DNA of 64,000 nucleotides, from the NCBI GenBank assembly GCA_937139605.1, contig CAKZQG010000007.1, positions 111,298 through 175,297 on the forward strand, read 5' to 3'. This document shows, in pieces, positions 43,128 to 52,789 of this stretch. The notes under the pieces were generated by a model, which saw only the letters and a list, made by a program, of their open reading frames with translations, made no database searches and was not told where the DNA came from. Every line of letters starts with the position of its first letter. Positions within the stretch are counted from its first letter, which is position 1. Source of the DNA: an uncultured bacterium. Its GTDB lineage: Bacteria > DRYD01. Position numbers and translations under genes: made by a program.

Positions 43128-44384
43128 CTAAAATCTTGTTACCCCTTGTATAATACTACTTATCGGTAAAAATACAGCTAGTAAAATAATAGCAACAATA
43201 AAACCTACAAAAACTATTAACATAGGTTCAAATAAAGATAATAACACATCTATTTTCTCTTTTATTTCAAATTCCAAATTATAACATATTTTATCTAACA
43301 ATCTATCTAACTCTCCTGTTTCTTCCCCTGTTTTAACCATATCCAAAAAAAATGGATCAAAAAATTTAGTTTTATACATAGCAACTGTTAGATACTCTCC
43401 TTCTTTTAAAAATCTTTGCATTTTAATTATAATTTTTTTTAATATCCCACTATTAAAAGATTCTTCTAGATTTTTTAGGCCTTCTAAAAATGACATCCCA
43501 CTTCTATAAATTAATAAAAAAGCTCTAGCTAACCTTAATTCATATATCTTATACATAATATTCCCAATATAAGGCAAACTAAATAAAAATAACTCAATTT
43601 TTTCCTTAAAAGCAGGGGACAATTCCTCAAAAATCCTTAATAAGGTATAAATAAAAAATCCACCAACAAAGCCAATAGCTAAAATTATAGGATTCCCTAA
43701 AACATTAGAAACTATTAATAAAATTTTAGTTAATAAAGGAATTTCTACTTCAAAACCTTGCAATATTTCAAATAATTTAGGAAATATAAAAACAATTAAT
43801 CCCCAAGTTATTAATATGCTTACTATTATAATCAATAAAGGATAAATTAAGGAAGAAATCAATTTAGTTCTAACTTTATATTCTTCTTCAGTATACTTAG
43901 CTAATTCATCCATAATATCAGATAACTGCCCCGTTTTTTCCCCTATTTTTATTAAAGATACATAAATAGGAGAAAATATATCAGTATATCTTTCTAAAGC
44001 ATTACTTATAGCATATCCGCTCCTTAAGTTCTCTTTTATAACTAAACAAATAAGCGCTAATTTTTTATTAGTAGTAGTTAGTGCAATAACATCAAACAAA
44101 CGAGAAACTGGGAAACCAGCTTTAAGCATTTCACTTACCATCCGCGTAAATAACATAACATCATTTTTCGTCAATTTAACAAAATTCTTTATAAAAAAAT
44201 ATTGAAAACTTTTTAATTCCCCTACTTTTACTTTAGTATATCCAAATGAATTCAATAGCTTTATAGCTTCTTTTTCATTTAATGCTTCAATAAAACCTGC
44301 ATATCTTGATCCCTGTTGATCATAGGCAACATAATTAAACAATTTCCCTTTTTTTTCTTTTTTTAATACTTTGGATACACTCAC
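43128..44384 (-). CDS. PilC/GspF-family platform protein (paralog 3)
   Basis: The third PilC-like protein is 418 aa. It carries the N-terminal cytoplasmic segment (FNYVAYDQQGSRYAGFIEAL), then two T2SSF domains with platform signatures (IKIGEKTGQLSDIMDELAKY; VKTGEETGELDRLLDKICYN). Three membrane helices are visible, and the C-terminal domain is complete. It directly follows pilT by 46 bases, so it probably works with that retraction ATPase, while paralog 1 lies with ribosomal genes and paralog 2 with a lipoprotein. Confidence 0.9.
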   Translation of the reverse strand: MSVSKVLKKEKKGKLFNYVAYDQQGSRYAGFIEALNEKEAIKLLNSFGYTKVKVGELKSFQYFFIKNFVKLTKNDVMLFTRMVSEMLKAGFPVSRLFDVIALTTTNKKLALICLVIKENLRSGYAISNALERYTDIFSPIYVSLIKIGEKTGQLSDIMDELAKYTEEEYKVRTKLISSLIYPLLIIIVSILITWGLIVFIFPKLFEILQGFEVEIPLLTKILLIVSNVLGNPIILAIGFVGGFFIYTLLRIFEELSPAFKEKIELFLFSLPYIGNIMYKIYELRLARAFLLIYRSGMSFLEGLKNLEESFNSGILKKIIIKMQRFLKEGEYLTVAMYKTKFFDPFFLDMVKTGEETGELDRLLDKICYNLEFEIKEKIDVLLSLFEPMLIVFVGFIVAIILLAVFLPISSIIQGVTRF

Positions 44385-44430
44385 TAAAAATTCACCTACC
44401 TAATGATAATATCAAAATTAATAAGATATT

Positions 44431-45507
44431 CTATTCTCTAGACCCTACACGTGCTTTCATTTCTTGTGGATTACTAGATCTTGCGATAGCTTCTTCAGCT
44501 GTTATCTTATTTTCTTTCCATAAATCATATAAAGCTTGATCCATAGTCTGCATTCCAATTTGCCTATTAGTTTGCATAATAGCTTTAAGTTGATGTACTT
44601 TTCCTTCTCTTATTATATTTTTAACAGCAGCATTAGCTATTAGCACTTCGCAAGCTAAAACCCTACCACTACCTGTAGCAGAAGGAATAAGCTGCTGACT
44701 AATTATAGCTTCCAAAACTCCCGCTAATTGAATTCTTACCTGTTGCTGTTGATGAGTAGGAAATACATCTATTATTCTATCTATAGTTTGAGGTGCATCT
44801 ATTGTATGTAAAGTAGATAAAACTAAATGCCCAGTTTCAGCAGCAGTTAATACTCCACTAATTGTTTCTAAATCCCTCATCTCCCCAACTAATATAACAT
44901 CTGGATCTTCTCTTAAAGCAGATCTTAAAGCATTAGCAAATGAATAAGTATCAACCCCTAATTCCCTTTGATTTATCATTGATTTTTTATGAGTATGAAT
45001 AAATTCTATAGGATCTTCTATTGTTAAGATATGTTCATTCCTTGTAGAATTTATTATATCAATTATAGCGGCTAAAGTAGTAGATTTTCCTACCCCAGTA
45101 GGTCCCGTTACTAAAACCAATCCACTTCTTTTTTTAGCTAATTCATTAACTATATCAGGTAACCCTAATTCAGAAGGAGTTTTAATAATATTAGGAATAG
45201 ATCTAAAAGCAGCAGACACTGCTCCCCTTTGCTTAAATACATTTAATCTAAATCTCCCATAACCTGCTATACCATATGAAGTATCTAATTCCAAATCTCT
45301 TTCAAATTTTTCTCGCTGCTTATCATTAAGTATAGCATATATTAATCTTCTGGTATCTTCAGGTTTAAGTCGAGGAAACTCAGTAGGTGTTAATCTCCCA
45401 TCTATTCTTAACATAGGAGGTAAGCCAGCAGTTATATGTAAATCACTTGCATTTCTTTCAATTGCTATTTTCAATAATTGATCTATTGATAATATTTCAG
45501 TAGCCAT
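44431..45507 (-). CDS. pilT: Type IV pilus twitching motility ATPase PilT
   Basis: PilT powers pilus retraction. The protein is 358 aa. It shows the N-terminal start (SIDQLLKIAIERNASDLHIT), Walker A GPTGVGKSTT, the Asp box with GEMRDLETI, the His box HLVLSTLHT, and the retraction-specific AAVKNIIREGKVHQ C-terminal block (near 290). That last block separates PilT from PilB. The pilB gene is not in the window. It lies between the moxR gene and pilC paralog 3. Confidence 0.96.
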   Translation of the reverse strand: MATEILSIDQLLKIAIERNASDLHITAGLPPMLRIDGRLTPTEFPRLKPEDTRRLIYAILNDKQREKFERDLELDTSYGIAGYGRFRLNVFKQRGAVSAAFRSIPNIIKTPSELGLPDIVNELAKKRSGLVLVTGPTGVGKSTTLAAIIDIINSTRNEHILTIEDPIEFIHTHKKSMINQRELGVDTYSFANALRSALREDPDVILVGEMRDLETISGVLTAAETGHLVLSTLHTIDAPQTIDRIIDVFPTHQQQQVRIQLAGVLEAIISQQLIPSATGSGRVLACEVLIANAAVKNIIREGKVHQLKAIMQTNRQIGMQTMDQALYDLWKENKITAEEAIARSSNPQEMKARVGSRE

Positions 45508-45544
45508 AAAATACCCCCTTTTATTTTAATTAATCCTTCTTTAA

Positions 45545-46489
45545 TTATTTTATTATCTTATTATTAACTATTGGAACATTAACTTTATTTATTACTTCAA
45601 TAACAAATCTCAATAAATCGGAATATTTATTATAATCTTTTAAGATAACTCTATGAGCCAAAACAAAAGGTAAAGTATTTTTAATATCATCAGGAATAAC
45701 ATAGTCCCTACCTTCTAAAAATGCAAAACTACCAGCAACTCTTAAAGAATGTAGTAAAGCTCTTGGACTTGGTGGTAAATAAACTCTATTATCATTATGT
45801 AATAAATCAAATATATTTATAACATAATCGACAATATTTTGTTCAATATATATTTTTTTCACTTCTTCAAAAGCTTGTAAAATATCATCTTTATTTATTT
45901 TCCTTTGAATACTATAATTAGAATTACTCCATAAATATAAATCAACTATTTTAAATAATTCTTGTTTAGAAGGGTAACCTAGGTTTATTTTCATTAGAAA
46001 TCTATCTAGTTGTGCTTCTATTAAAGGGTAAGCACCCGCTAATTCTAAAGGATTTTCAGTAGCTATAACAAAAAAAGGGATAGGTAAAATATAAGTTTTT
46101 CCATCAATGGTAGCCTGACGTTCTTCCATTACTTCTAAAAGTGCACTCTGAGATTTAGGAGGTATCCTATTTATTTCATCTACTAATAATATATTAGTAA
46201 AAACTGGCCCTGGCTTAAAATCAAATTCCATTGTTTTAGGATTATATATACTCAAACCAGTTATATCAGTTGCTAATAAATCAGGACTTCCTTGGATTCT
46301 TTTAAATGTTAAATCTAAGGATGTTGCTATTATTTTAGATAGTGTAGTCTTACCTACTCCAGGAACATCCTCTATTAATAAATGCCCCTTTGATAATAAA
46401 CAACTAAATATCAACTTCAATATATTTTTTGAAGTAAAAAATATACTGCTTATTTCTTCAATTACATCTTTAAATTTATTATAAATCAT
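45545..46489 (-). CDS. MoxR-family AAA+ ATPase
   Basis: MoxR ATPases are chaperones, often with VWA-domain partners, that activate or assemble other proteins. This one is 314 aa. Its features are EDVPGVGKTTLSK (Walker A, near residue 38), LLVDEINRIPPKSQSALLEVMEE (Walker B, near 104), ATENP, the lid helices, and the YLPPSPRALLHSLR block of the sensor 2 region. No VWA or DUF58 gene is adjacent, so the target is unknown. It is divergent from deoC. Confidence 0.93.
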   Translation of the reverse strand: MIYNKFKDVIEEISSIFFTSKNILKLIFSCLLSKGHLLIEDVPGVGKTTLSKIIATSLDLTFKRIQGSPDLLATDITGLSIYNPKTMEFDFKPGPVFTNILLVDEINRIPPKSQSALLEVMEERQATIDGKTYILPIPFFVIATENPLELAGAYPLIEAQLDRFLMKINLGYPSKQELFKIVDLYLWSNSNYSIQRKINKDDILQAFEEVKKIYIEQNIVDYVINIFDLLHNDNRVYLPPSPRALLHSLRVAGSFAFLEGRDYVIPDDIKNTLPFVLAHRVILKDYNKYSDLLRFVIEVINKVNVPIVNNKIIK

Positions 46490-46658
46490 AATAATTCAAT
46501 TCCCCTTACTATTAATTTTTGATATTATAACAATATTATCCTGCTTTTTTATTAAAACTACTAAAGGATTTTAAAAATTAATTTATAATAAAAAAATAGG
46601 AAAACAAAAAATAAAATAAAAAATAACAAAAAAATCAAAATAAGGAGTGGTTTTATAA

Positions 46659-47591
46659 ATGACTTTAATATTAAACTCTTTTAAAGATATTAAAAAAACC
46701 CTTAAAGACTTATACTATCCTGTAGATTCAAAAATGCTAAACGAAAGAATAGAAATTCTATCAAAAAGGAGTATAAAAAAAGACTCCAAAATAAAAGGAT
46801 TAAAAATTTTAATAAGTTGTATGGATTTAACTACGTTAGAAGGGAAAGATACACCTAGTAAAGTTAAAATGCTATGTGAAAAAGCCAAAAGACCACATTC
46901 AGATCCTGATATCCCATCAGTAGCAGCAGTATGTGTTTATCCTTCATTAGTAAAAGTTGCAAAAGATTCCTTAAAGAATACCAATATAAAAGTTGCTACT
47001 GTAGCAACATATTTTCCTAGTTCCCAAACAAGCTTAGATGTAAAACTCAAAGATACAGAATATTCCTTAAAACAAGGAGCAGATGAAGTTGATATAGTTA
47101 TTAACAGAAATGCTTTCCTAAGTGGGAAATATGATATAGTTTATGATGAAATAGCTAAAGCTAAAGAATTGTGCTTATCGTATAACGCCAAACTTAAAGT
47201 AATTTTAGAAACAGGGGAATTAGCTACATATGATCAAGTTAAAAAAGCCAGTTTATTAGCTATATTATCTGGTGCAGATTTCATAAAAACTTCAACAGGT
47301 AAGATCTCACCTGCTGCTACTTTACAAGATTTCCTAGTTATGTTATATGCAATCAAAGATTATTATTATTACACAGGGCAAAAAATAGGGATTAAACCAG
47401 CAGGAGGCATAAAAACCGCAAAAGAAGCTCTAAAATATTTAGTGGTTCTTAATGAAACTTTAGGAGATTATTTCATAACTCCAACACTCTTTAGAATAGG
47501 TGCAAGCTCACTATTAAATGATATTCTAATGCAAATAATTAAAGAAAAAACAGGTAGATATCAAAATGAAGATTACTTCTCTAAAGATTAA
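46659..47591 (+). CDS. deoC: Deoxyribose-phosphate aldolase
   Basis: DeoC cleaves 2-deoxyribose 5-phosphate to acetaldehyde and glyceraldehyde 3-phosphate. The product is 310 aa, longer than the 220-260 aa E. coli type, with an N-terminal helical extension. The TIM barrel shows AAVCVYPSLVKVAK, ADEVDIVINRNAFLSG, the Schiff-base lysine in FIKTSTGK (near residue 210), and IGIKPAGGIKT. It starts with a strong AAGGAGTGG site. It is the first gene of a plus-strand set with an aldehyde dehydrogenase and a nicotinate phosphoribosyltransferase. Confidence 0.95.
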   Translation: MTLILNSFKDIKKTLKDLYYPVDSKMLNERIEILSKRSIKKDSKIKGLKILISCMDLTTLEGKDTPSKVKMLCEKAKRPHSDPDIPSVAAVCVYPSLVKVAKDSLKNTNIKVATVATYFPSSQTSLDVKLKDTEYSLKQGADEVDIVINRNAFLSGKYDIVYDEIAKAKELCLSYNAKLKVILETGELATYDQVKKASLLAILSGADFIKTSTGKISPAATLQDFLVMLYAIKDYYYYTGQKIGIKPAGGIKTAKEALKYLVVLNETLGDYFITPTLFRIGASSLLNDILMQIIKEKTGRYQNEDYFSKD

Positions 47592-47645
47592 AAAAATATT
47601 AAAATCAAATAGATAAATTTAAATTAAAGGGGTGTGATTATTTTT

Positions 47646-49226
47646 ATGAAACAAAATAAAAAAATAGAAGAAAATGTAAATATGCAAGATATAGAAAAAA
47701 CAATAGAATCAAATGGAAAAAACTTAAAAGAAGAAATATTAGAAGAAAAGTTAAGTCAAATAAAAGAATCAAAATTAAAAGAAGTTCCTGAATTAAGCTT
47801 TTATAATGTTTGGGACTATTCAACATCTTTAGAAGATAATTCTTATATAAAAATAAAAGAAAGATATGATTTATTTATAGGTGGTAAATGGATTAGTTCT
47901 AATAAGTATTTTAAAACAATAAATCCAGCAACTGAAGAAGTTTTATCAGAAATAGCTTATGCAGATCAAAAGGAAATAGATTTAGCAGTAAATAGCGCAA
48001 AAGAAGCTTTTGATAAATACTGGTCTAAACTTAAACCTACAGAAAGGGCAAAATACATATTCAGAATAGCAAGATTAATTCAAGAAAGATCAAGAGAACT
48101 AGCAATAATAGAAACAATGGATAATGGGAAACCAATAAGGGAAACAAGGGATTTTGATATACCTCAAGCTGCTCAACATTATTTTTACTACGCAGGTTGG
48201 GCAGATAAATTAGAATATGTACTAAAAGATGCTAAACCAATAGGAGTAGTTGGGCAAATAATACCTTGGAACTTTCCATTTTTAATGTTAGCGTGGAAAA
48301 TTGCTCCCGCTTTAGCTACAGGAAATACTGTAGTTATCAAACCTGCAGAATTAACACCTTTATCCGCTATGTTTTTAGCAGAAATAATTCAAGATGCAGA
48401 TTTACCTCCTGGAGTTGTTAATATAGTTAATGGAGATGGATATACAGGATCTTTAATAGTAAAACATCCTTTAATAAATAAAATAGCATTTACAGGATCT
48501 ACAGAAGTAGGAAAATTAATCCTAAAATCAATAAAAGGAACAAACAAAAAAGTAACTTTAGAACTTGGAGGTAAAGGACCATTAGTTATCTTAGAAGATG
48601 CTCCATTAGATCAAGCTATAGAAGCTGTTATAAGAGGAATTTATTTTAACCAAGGACATGTATGTTGTGCATCATCTAGAATATTAATCCAAGAATCAAT
48701 ATTAGATGAATTCATTCATAAATTAAAAGATAGAATAAAAACAATAAGAATTGGGAATCCTTTAGATAAAAACACAGATATGGGAGCAATTAATTCCAAA
48801 ATGCAATTGGAAAAAATTAAAACATATGTACAAATAGGAATAAATGAAGGTTGTAATATTTATCAATTAGAATGTAAATTACCATCTAAAGGGTACTGGT
48901 ATCCTCCTACATTCTTTACTAATGTTTCACAGTCTAATAAAATAGCGCAAGAAGAAATTTTTGGGCCAGTTCTAGCTATTTTAACATTTAGAGATCCAAA
49001 AGAAGCAATAGAAAAAGCAAATAATACTTTTTATGGATTATCTGCAGGTGTATGGACTAATAATCCTTCTAGACTATTAGAATTATCAAAACAAATAAAA
49101 GCAGGAGTTATCTGGGCTAACACTTATAACCAATTTGATCCAGCCTCTCCTTTTGGAGGTTATAAAGAAAGCGGATTTGGTAGAGAAGGCGGACTACATG
49201 GATTATTACCCTACTTAAATTTTTAA
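47646..49226 (+). CDS. NAD(P)-dependent aldehyde dehydrogenase
   Basis: This 526-aa enzyme oxidises an aldehyde to an acid. Catalytic residues are Cys in GHVCCASSR (near residue 339) and Glu in VTLELGGKGP (near 305); the NAD-binding PWNFPFLM and the GSTEVGK block are present. A charged N-terminal extension of about 75 residues precedes the core. The start chosen is the ATG at 47646; the ORF track's GTG at 47634 sits on top of the AAAGGGG site. Directly after deoC, acetaldehyde is the obvious substrate, though not proven. Confidence 0.92.
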   Translation: MKQNKKIEENVNMQDIEKTIESNGKNLKEEILEEKLSQIKESKLKEVPELSFYNVWDYSTSLEDNSYIKIKERYDLFIGGKWISSNKYFKTINPATEEVLSEIAYADQKEIDLAVNSAKEAFDKYWSKLKPTERAKYIFRIARLIQERSRELAIIETMDNGKPIRETRDFDIPQAAQHYFYYAGWADKLEYVLKDAKPIGVVGQIIPWNFPFLMLAWKIAPALATGNTVVIKPAELTPLSAMFLAEIIQDADLPPGVVNIVNGDGYTGSLIVKHPLINKIAFTGSTEVGKLILKSIKGTNKKVTLELGGKGPLVILEDAPLDQAIEAVIRGIYFNQGHVCCASSRILIQESILDEFIHKLKDRIKTIRIGNPLDKNTDMGAINSKMQLEKIKTYVQIGINEGCNIYQLECKLPSKGYWYPPTFFTNVSQSNKIAQEEIFGPVLAILTFRDPKEAIEKANNTFYGLSAGVWTNNPSRLLELSKQIKAGVIWANTYNQFDPASPFGGYKESGFGREGGLHGLLPYLNF

Positions 49227-49290
49227 TTTTTAATTTTTAAAATAAAAACTTTAAAACTAATCAAAATAAAGAGAGAGGAGGATATTTACA

Positions 49291-50352
49291 ATGTATTTTG
49301 AAAATCTTTATAATAAAGTAATGAATTTAGAAACCGATAATAATAGATTATTTAGTGCTACTCATGAAGAAATATTATCCGGATTAACTAGTGATATTTA
49401 TTTTATAAGAAGCGCTTATTTACTAGAAAAAGTTAATAAAATAGATACAGAGGTAGTAGCTGAAATCTTTGCAAATGATTACGGGGTCTTTGCAGGATTA
49501 CAAGAAGTATTATTTTTATTAAAAGATAAACACTTAGAAATAGAATCATTAAAAGAAGGAGATGAATTTGAGCCTTATGAAGTAGTTATGAGAATAAGAG
49601 CTAAGTACAGTCAATTTGGATATCTAGAAACAGTAATATTAGGGATTTTAGCAAGTAGTAGTAACTGGGCAACTGCCGCAAGATTGTGTAAAAATGAAGC
49701 TAAGGATAAAGTAGTATTATCCTTTGGAGCTAGATTTGTACATCCCGCCGTTGCTCCTGTTATGGAACGAGCAGCACTAATAGGAGGTGCTGATGACGTT
49801 AGTTGTATATTAGCAGCTAAATTATATAAAAAGCAGCCTAAAGGAACCATGCCTCATGCTTTCATTATTATCTTAAATGATACCCTAGAAGCCGCTAAAA
49901 TATACGATCAATTTGTAGAAAAAGAATTACCTAGAATAGTTTTAGTTGATACTTTTAAAGATGAAGTAGAAGAAGCTATAAGGATTGCAAAATATTTTAA
50001 AGAAATGGGAAAAAATTTGTATGCTATTAGATTAGATACTCCTAAAGAAAGAGGAAGAGTAACCCCAGAATTAGTTAAAGAAGTAAGAGCTAAATTAGAT
50101 TTAGAAGGATTTAAAGATGTTAAGATTGTAGTTTCTGGAGGATTAGATCCCGAAAGAATAAGGTTATTAAACCAAGCAGGGGCAGATATATTTGGGGTAG
50201 GCTCTTTTATTGCCTCTTATAATAAAATCCAAATGACAATGGATTTAAAAATGGTAAATGATAAACCTATTACTAAAAGAGGTAGAATCCCCGGTATAAC
50301 TCATAACCCTAAACTCCAAAAAATTAAATCTTTACTAACAAATCCCATATAA
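49291..50352 (+). CDS. Nicotinate phosphoribosyltransferase
   Basis: This enzyme attaches nicotinate to PRPP, making nicotinate mononucleotide for NAD salvage. It is 353 aa, the short archaeal-like length. Identifying blocks are EGDEFEPYEVVMRIRAKYSQF, FGARFVHPAVAP, an AAKLYKKQPKGTMPHA region and VVSGGLDPERIRLL with the phosphate-binding GVGS. It starts 64 bases after the aldehyde dehydrogenase with a GAGAGGAGG site. The set links deoxynucleoside carbon use to NAD salvage. Nicotinamidase is not adjacent. Confidence 0.9.
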   Translation: MYFENLYNKVMNLETDNNRLFSATHEEILSGLTSDIYFIRSAYLLEKVNKIDTEVVAEIFANDYGVFAGLQEVLFLLKDKHLEIESLKEGDEFEPYEVVMRIRAKYSQFGYLETVILGILASSSNWATAARLCKNEAKDKVVLSFGARFVHPAVAPVMERAALIGGADDVSCILAAKLYKKQPKGTMPHAFIIILNDTLEAAKIYDQFVEKELPRIVLVDTFKDEVEEAIRIAKYFKEMGKNLYAIRLDTPKERGRVTPELVKEVRAKLDLEGFKDVKIVVSGGLDPERIRLLNQAGADIFGVGSFIASYNKIQMTMDLKMVNDKPITKRGRIPGITHNPKLQKIKSLLTNPI

Positions 50353-50623
50353 ATATTAAAAATAACATCATTAAAAAATTTTTATTATCTTTAAAAATAA
50401 AAATAAATTTATAATAAAATTTTACAAACAAATATTTTTAAATTAATTTATTGATTCTTTCTCTAAAAATCCTATATTTTATCTATTCTTCCAAAACACA
50501 TTAAAGGACTCAAATTAAGAAAAAAACCCAAAACCCTCTAACTTACAAAAATATAAGATGCTTTCTAAGCTATTTTTATTCCTATTACAAAAATCTATTT
50601 AAATTTGCTTTATTTACTTCTAA

Positions 50624-51010
50624 TTGTTATTTTTTAACTTTGTTAATAATAATATTATAACTCTCCCTACTAACCAAGTAACCATCCGCTGTAACAATAG
50701 CCCTAGTGATAATACTTTTGAATTTGATTTATTTTATAATATAAAAATAGTTGAGTATTGTCAAGAAACGCATACTAAAATACATGTTGTTACCCAATTT
50801 GATGAAGTACAACCAAAAAGAATAATTACAAGTTACAAATGGTGCGATGATGATAATATAAATACTTGCATAGAGTATACCAAAAAGGCCATAGAAAGAG
50901 ACTATGGAAAAGTTACAGATTTTAAAGTTATTAAATGTTATAAACAGGAATGGAAGTTAGTAATAGAAGTATCATTTATAGACATTCCAGATATTATTAA
51001 AAAATCTTAA
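50624..51010 (+). CDS. Possible small protein, uncertain
   Basis: This 128-codon frame begins at a TTG right after an in-frame TAA, with no ribosome binding site, so the true start may lie further in. The residues include several Cys and alternating strands (FDLFYNIKIVEYCQETHTKI; WKLVIEVSFIDI). It is not recognised. It sits in a patch of decayed genes, on the opposite strand to them, and may itself be a remnant. Confidence 0.35.
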   Translation: MLFFNFVNNNIITLPTNQVTIRCNNSPSDNTFEFDLFYNIKIVEYCQETHTKIHVVTQFDEVQPKRIITSYKWCDDDNINTCIEYTKKAIERDYGKVTDFKVIKCYKQEWKLVIEVSFIDIPDIIKKS

Positions 51011-51059
51011 TCACACTAAAATAAATAAAAACAAACTAAATTAATAAAAATAGATTTTT

Positions 51060-51290
51060 AATTTTCTTTAATAGGAATTTTTCCCCTAATTTCTTTTCTA
51101 TTTCAAAACATGCATAAAATTAAAACATTAAAAAGAAAAACCAAAAAAACCTAAAAAGTATATAAAAAAGTATCCTTCATATAATAATAATAAACTTCTA
51201 GCTAAAACTGTTCTCTATAGTTATTAACATAAACTAACTCTTAAAAAAATAAGCAAAATTAAAATTAAAAATATCAGAATACTATAAAAA
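51060..51290 (-). pseudogene. Decayed duplicate of the neighbouring small membrane-protein gene (copy B)
   Basis: On the minus strand this stretch aligns base for base with the 3' half of the neighbouring pseudogene (51326-51560). Matching segments include the TTTATTATTATTAT run, the TTTTTATAT...CTTTTTAGG stretch, and the spacing between them. In translation it reads VYVNNYREQF then a stop, then LEVYYYY, then further stops, against AYISEYGERFWKEIYYYY in the better copy. It also has frame changes and a seven-base-class gap. It is a tandem duplicate that has lost function. Confidence 0.65.
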
Positions 51291-51325
51291 TATTATTAAC
51301 TTTAGTTTTTTTTTATTAACTTATT

Positions 51326-51792
51326 TTAGGATTTCTTTGTTAGCTTCTTCTTTGTTTCAGAATATGTATAAAAGTAAAATATTGAAAATAAAATACTCAC
51401 AACCCCTAAAAAGAATATAAAAAATGTTCTTCCTTCCCATAAGGTATAATAATAATAAATTTCTTTCCAAAACCGTTCCCCATACTCACTAATATAAGCT
51501 AACAGTTAAAAAATAAACCAAAAATTACAATCAAAAATGTCATAGTAACATAAAATCTAAGTAATAAATTCCTTTCATGTATGTTATAAATTTTCTTATT
51601 AAGGTTAGCATTAATTTCTGCAATAAAAAAATTGATAATAAAGCCCACAACCATTGATACTCCCTTTCTATAATATTTTCTATATTTTCTCCATATTTTT
51701 CCCTCCTCTAAAAGCTTATCTGACATATTTAAAAATTTTTCAATATAAGAAGGATATACAAAAAAATAATAAGAAAAAGTAAAATTATTCAA
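51326..51792 (-). pseudogene. Small membrane-protein gene with internal frameshift (copy A)
   Basis: The ORF-track frame 51499-51792 (97 aa from a TTG start) has two membrane helices (VGFIINFFIAEI; FYVTMTFLIVIFGLF). It stops just where a second frame begins, reading LLAYISEYGERFWKEIYYYYTL and a third helix (FFIFFLGVVSILFSIFYFYTY) to a stop at 51326. Joined by one frame change they give a protein of about 155 aa. The same disruption is in copy B, so it predates the duplication, or the second part is a separate ORF. The function is unknown. Confidence 0.5.
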
Positions 51793-51886
51793 AGAATCCT
51801 AGTCCTGAATAAATACTACATGAAAATAGCATCCCCCCTGACCCCCTTCCACTCACTTGCTTTTTAAACTATTTTTTAAAATAAGT

Positions 51887-52507
51887 TTAAAAAATTTTTA
51901 TTTTTAAAGGTTGTTTAGATTTATTTTCTATTTTTAAATAATAAATATTATCCTTTTCAATTATTTGACTAGGGAAAATACTTAAAAAAAGTATTTTAGA
52001 ATCTTTAGAAAACATAACATAATGAAAAACCTCAGAATTACTAGACCAAAAAGCAGGCAAATCTAAATAATGTATATATTAATCTAAATAATGTATATAT
52101 TCATTTGTATTTAAATGCGCTTTTAAATGTATTAAACACTTCAACTCATTTTCAATATCCCTATAATCTATAGTTCCTTGAAATTGATTATCTATTAATT
52201 CTAAGGTCTTAAACCCCTTATAATCATAAGTTTGTATCTGTTTGATATTAGATTTTTGGAAAGGAAATATTAAATTTATTTTATTTCCTCTTAAAGGGGT
52301 TTTCAGCCAAAAATTAGATCTATAGGTTAAAAATGAGTAAACTTCAATATAAACGTTATTTTGAAAATATATATAAGTATTAACTTCTTTCAAATTAATA
52401 GAATACGGTGGTAAATCCAAATAAAATATATCTACTACAAAGTAAATTATCAAAATTAATACAATAGATATAATAAACAATATAAATTGTCTATTATTTT
52501 TAACCAT
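51887..52507 (-). pseudogene. Membrane-anchored protein gene truncated by a 21-bp tandem duplication
   Basis: The ORF track ends this at 52079 (142 aa). The same frame continues after that single TAA for another 63 codons to 51887 (EVFHYVMFSKDSKILFLSIF and so on). The stop is created at the junction of a perfect 21-bp tandem repeat: the coding reads YIHYLD, stop, YIHYLD, then LPAFWSSN. Without the extra unit the gene would encode about 198 aa. An N-terminal helix (QFILFIISIVLILIIYFVV) anchors it; the rest looks beta-rich and extracytoplasmic. The family is not recognised. Confidence 0.8.
52060..52101. repeat. Perfect 21-bp tandem duplication creating an in-frame stop
   Basis: AATCTAAATAATGTATATATT occurs twice with no spacer and no mismatch. 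The length is seven codons, so it does not shift the frame, but the unit junction reads TAA on the coding strand where the single-copy junction would read TTG (Leu). Confidence 0.95.
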
Positions 52508-52670
52508 AAAAAATCTTCCTATTTATTATTTTATAATTTTGTTACTAATTTTCCTTAGAGAAAAACTTCAAAATTTATTGACAAAAATCAATAAAATTAA
52601 GAAATATTTTATATAAAAATAAAAAAAAATAAAAACCCAAAGAGGAAAGCTCAAAAAAAAATAGAATAAC

Positions 52671-52676
52671 TATAAT
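52671..52676 (+). promoter_or_regulatory. Consensus -10 element for the secreted peptide gene
   Basis: A perfect TATAAT with no clear -35. Transcription from it would start at about 52682, right at the first base of the TGGGAGGGTTAGG repeat. Confidence 0.5.
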
Positions 52677-52789
52677 ACAGTGGGAGGGTTAGGTTTTATT
52701 AATAATTTATTTTCTACTATCTTTTTTCATATTTTATATCCCGCTTTTTATATTATATCCAAAAGTATGCTTAAGGAGGTGTTTTTAAT

